Assembly (NCBI GenBank): GCA_001931905.2
Contig: MSJI02000878.1
Coordinates: 1 to 64,000, forward strand
Direction of reading: 5' to 3'
Source: Cladosporium sp. IMV 00045
Taxonomy: Eukaryota > Ascomycota > Dothideomycetes > Cladosporiales > Cladosporiaceae
DNA: 64,000 nt
Of the stretch, positions 63,011 to 64,000 are shown piece by piece. Both the position numbers and the translations under genes were made by a program. Each line of letters starts with the position of its first letter. Position 1 is the first letter of the stretch. The notes beneath the pieces were generated by a model. That model made no database searches. It was given only the letters and a program-made list of their open reading frames with translations, and was not told the DNA's origin.

Positions 63011-64000
63011 CGAGGGAATTCCCGCAATCTTATGCGGCATATACACGTACCTTTTCCTCCCCAACTATCCGCAGTCCTGCAGATTCTTCTCCGAAGACGA
63101 AAAGCGCGCCATCATCGCCAATTTGCCAGCCACACAGCCCAGCTCTTCTGCAAAGACATGGGACTGGAGCCAGGCAAGGAAGCTCGTGAAGGATCCGACG
63201 TTCTCAACGTTCACTCTCTTCTGGATCTGTCATGCGATCGGAGGCTGGGGGGTAAGCACTGTACTGCCCACGGTCATCTATGAGCTGGGAATGACGGGCA
63301 CGGCTGAAGCGCAGCTGATGACCATGCCGACGTATGCTTTTGGCTGTATTTGCCTGGTCTTCATCGGCTGGTTGATTCATCGGAAGTTCGTCTCGCCGTG
63401 GTTTGCTGCCATAGCCAGTGAGAAAATCCTTCGTTTCCGTTACCGCTTTGAGAAACATCACTGACAGTTTTCCTCCAGTCGAAGCAGTGGCTCTGCTCTG
63501 CTACATCCTGCTCCTAGTCATCCACTCCGCTCTGGGCAAATACTTCATCGTCAGCATCGCTGTCGCATGCTCCGTTTGCGTCTACCCAGTCCTCTGGCCT
63601 GAGCGCATTCGCGCAGCGCACGGAACGACGACCGCGGGTCTCGCCATTGGCATTACGAATGCGAGTGCGCAACTGATGGGCATTGTTGGGCCGCAGGTTT
63701 ATCAGCCTAAGTTCGGGCCCGAGTATAAGGTTAGTTATTCTACTAGTATTGGTTTGTTGGTTGGTGCTGTCATTGCTATTGGGGGCACTTGGTGGCTGTT
63801 GAGGAGGAGAGCGAAAGAAGAAAACACAGGGAGAGACGAGGAGAAAAATGGAGAGACTGTGGAGGAGACATGGATGAATGGGGTTGGGGGGTGGGGGGGT
63901 TTAGCATACCGCAAAAAGCAGAGAGACCTAGGCTCTTCTGCGATTTGCAATTCTTACATACTTACCTTCTTACCTTTCGACAAACAGCTTCTCAAAGGGA
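63011..64000 (+). CDS. MFS transporter, Dal5/Tna1-type, 5'-truncated
   Basis: From a splice-acceptor-like site (AG at 63009-63010) the frame reads EGIPAILCGIYTYLFLPNYP. This is helix 6 and the start of the central loop of anion:cation symporters (allantoate/nicotinate permease family). It continues with EDEKRAIIANLP and DPTFSTFTLFWICHAIGGWG, and GMTGTAEAQLMTMPTYAFG (helices 7-8). The second exon from 63479, after intron 63418..63478, encodes EAVALLCYILLLVIHS, PVLWPERIRAAHGTTTAGLA, NASAQLMGIVGPQVYQP and the last helix. Helices 1-5 are not found upstream. After helix 12 the frame stays open through a G-rich run (63880-63900) to the window edge, so the true end is unknown. It is a truncated gene, or one with a distant first exon. 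Confidence 0.7.

Noticed and set aside
1..64000. CRISPR arrays, operons, bacterial insertion sequences
   Set aside because: Nothing of the kind is seen; gene structure is eukaryotic throughout.

Overview
The window reads as nuclear DNA of a filamentous ascomycete. Genes are split by short GT-AG introns (about 47-90 bp) with CTAAC/CTGAC-like branch sites. There is a lone dispersed 5S rRNA gene, a WSC cell-wall sensor, an asco-type laccase with a C-terminal DSGL, and several fungus-only families (DUF3176, DUF300, SPS19-type reductase). Placement in Dothideomycetes is my impression from protein style, not a demonstrated fact. Exon coordinates were worked out by hand from splice sites and reading-frame bookkeeping.

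Layout. 1-7 kb holds conserved genes: the 5' part of PDA1 (pyruvate dehydrogenase E1 alpha, running off the left edge), HAT1, a ZIP9/ATX2-type metal transporter, a small Atg33-like membrane protein and a peroxisomal 2,4-dienoyl-CoA reductase. 8.4-22 kb holds a Gly/Ser repeat protein with a TATA promoter, a 1289-residue GRAM/VASt sterol-transfer protein, an MIT/Atg38-like coiled-coil protein, a DUF300 seven-helix protein and an unknown four-helix membrane protein.

22-38 kb looks like an accessory island. It contains a decayed 5S rRNA copy, a frame-broken DUF3176 gene, a 79-bp near-perfect hairpin flanked by a direct hexamer, a DUF3632-like gene, an AAA ATPase broken by one missing base, a gene remnant with C-to-T-type stops, a predicted lipid-anchored coiled-coil protein, an intact 5S rRNA gene, a complete six-exon laccase, and an ankyrin protein whose N-terminus carries a HET-s-like amyloid-type motif split by an intron.

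38-62 kb returns to conserved genes: PIK1, a 974-residue RING protein, a SANT/Myb-like protein, a WSC sensor with a 3.7-kb upstream gap, a peroxisomal 4-coumarate-CoA-ligase-like enzyme, a large RING/RGG/SR protein and a 2OG-Fe(II) oxygenase. Between the last two lies a degenerate tandem array with a period near 80 bp. The window ends in a 5'-truncated MFS transporter.

Functional links: two enzymes, the dienoyl-CoA reductase and the acyl-CoA ligase, both end in AKL and so probably share the peroxisome. PIK1, the sterol-transfer protein and the Atg38-like protein all concern membrane lipid signalling. No operon-like or obvious secondary-metabolite cluster logic is visible.
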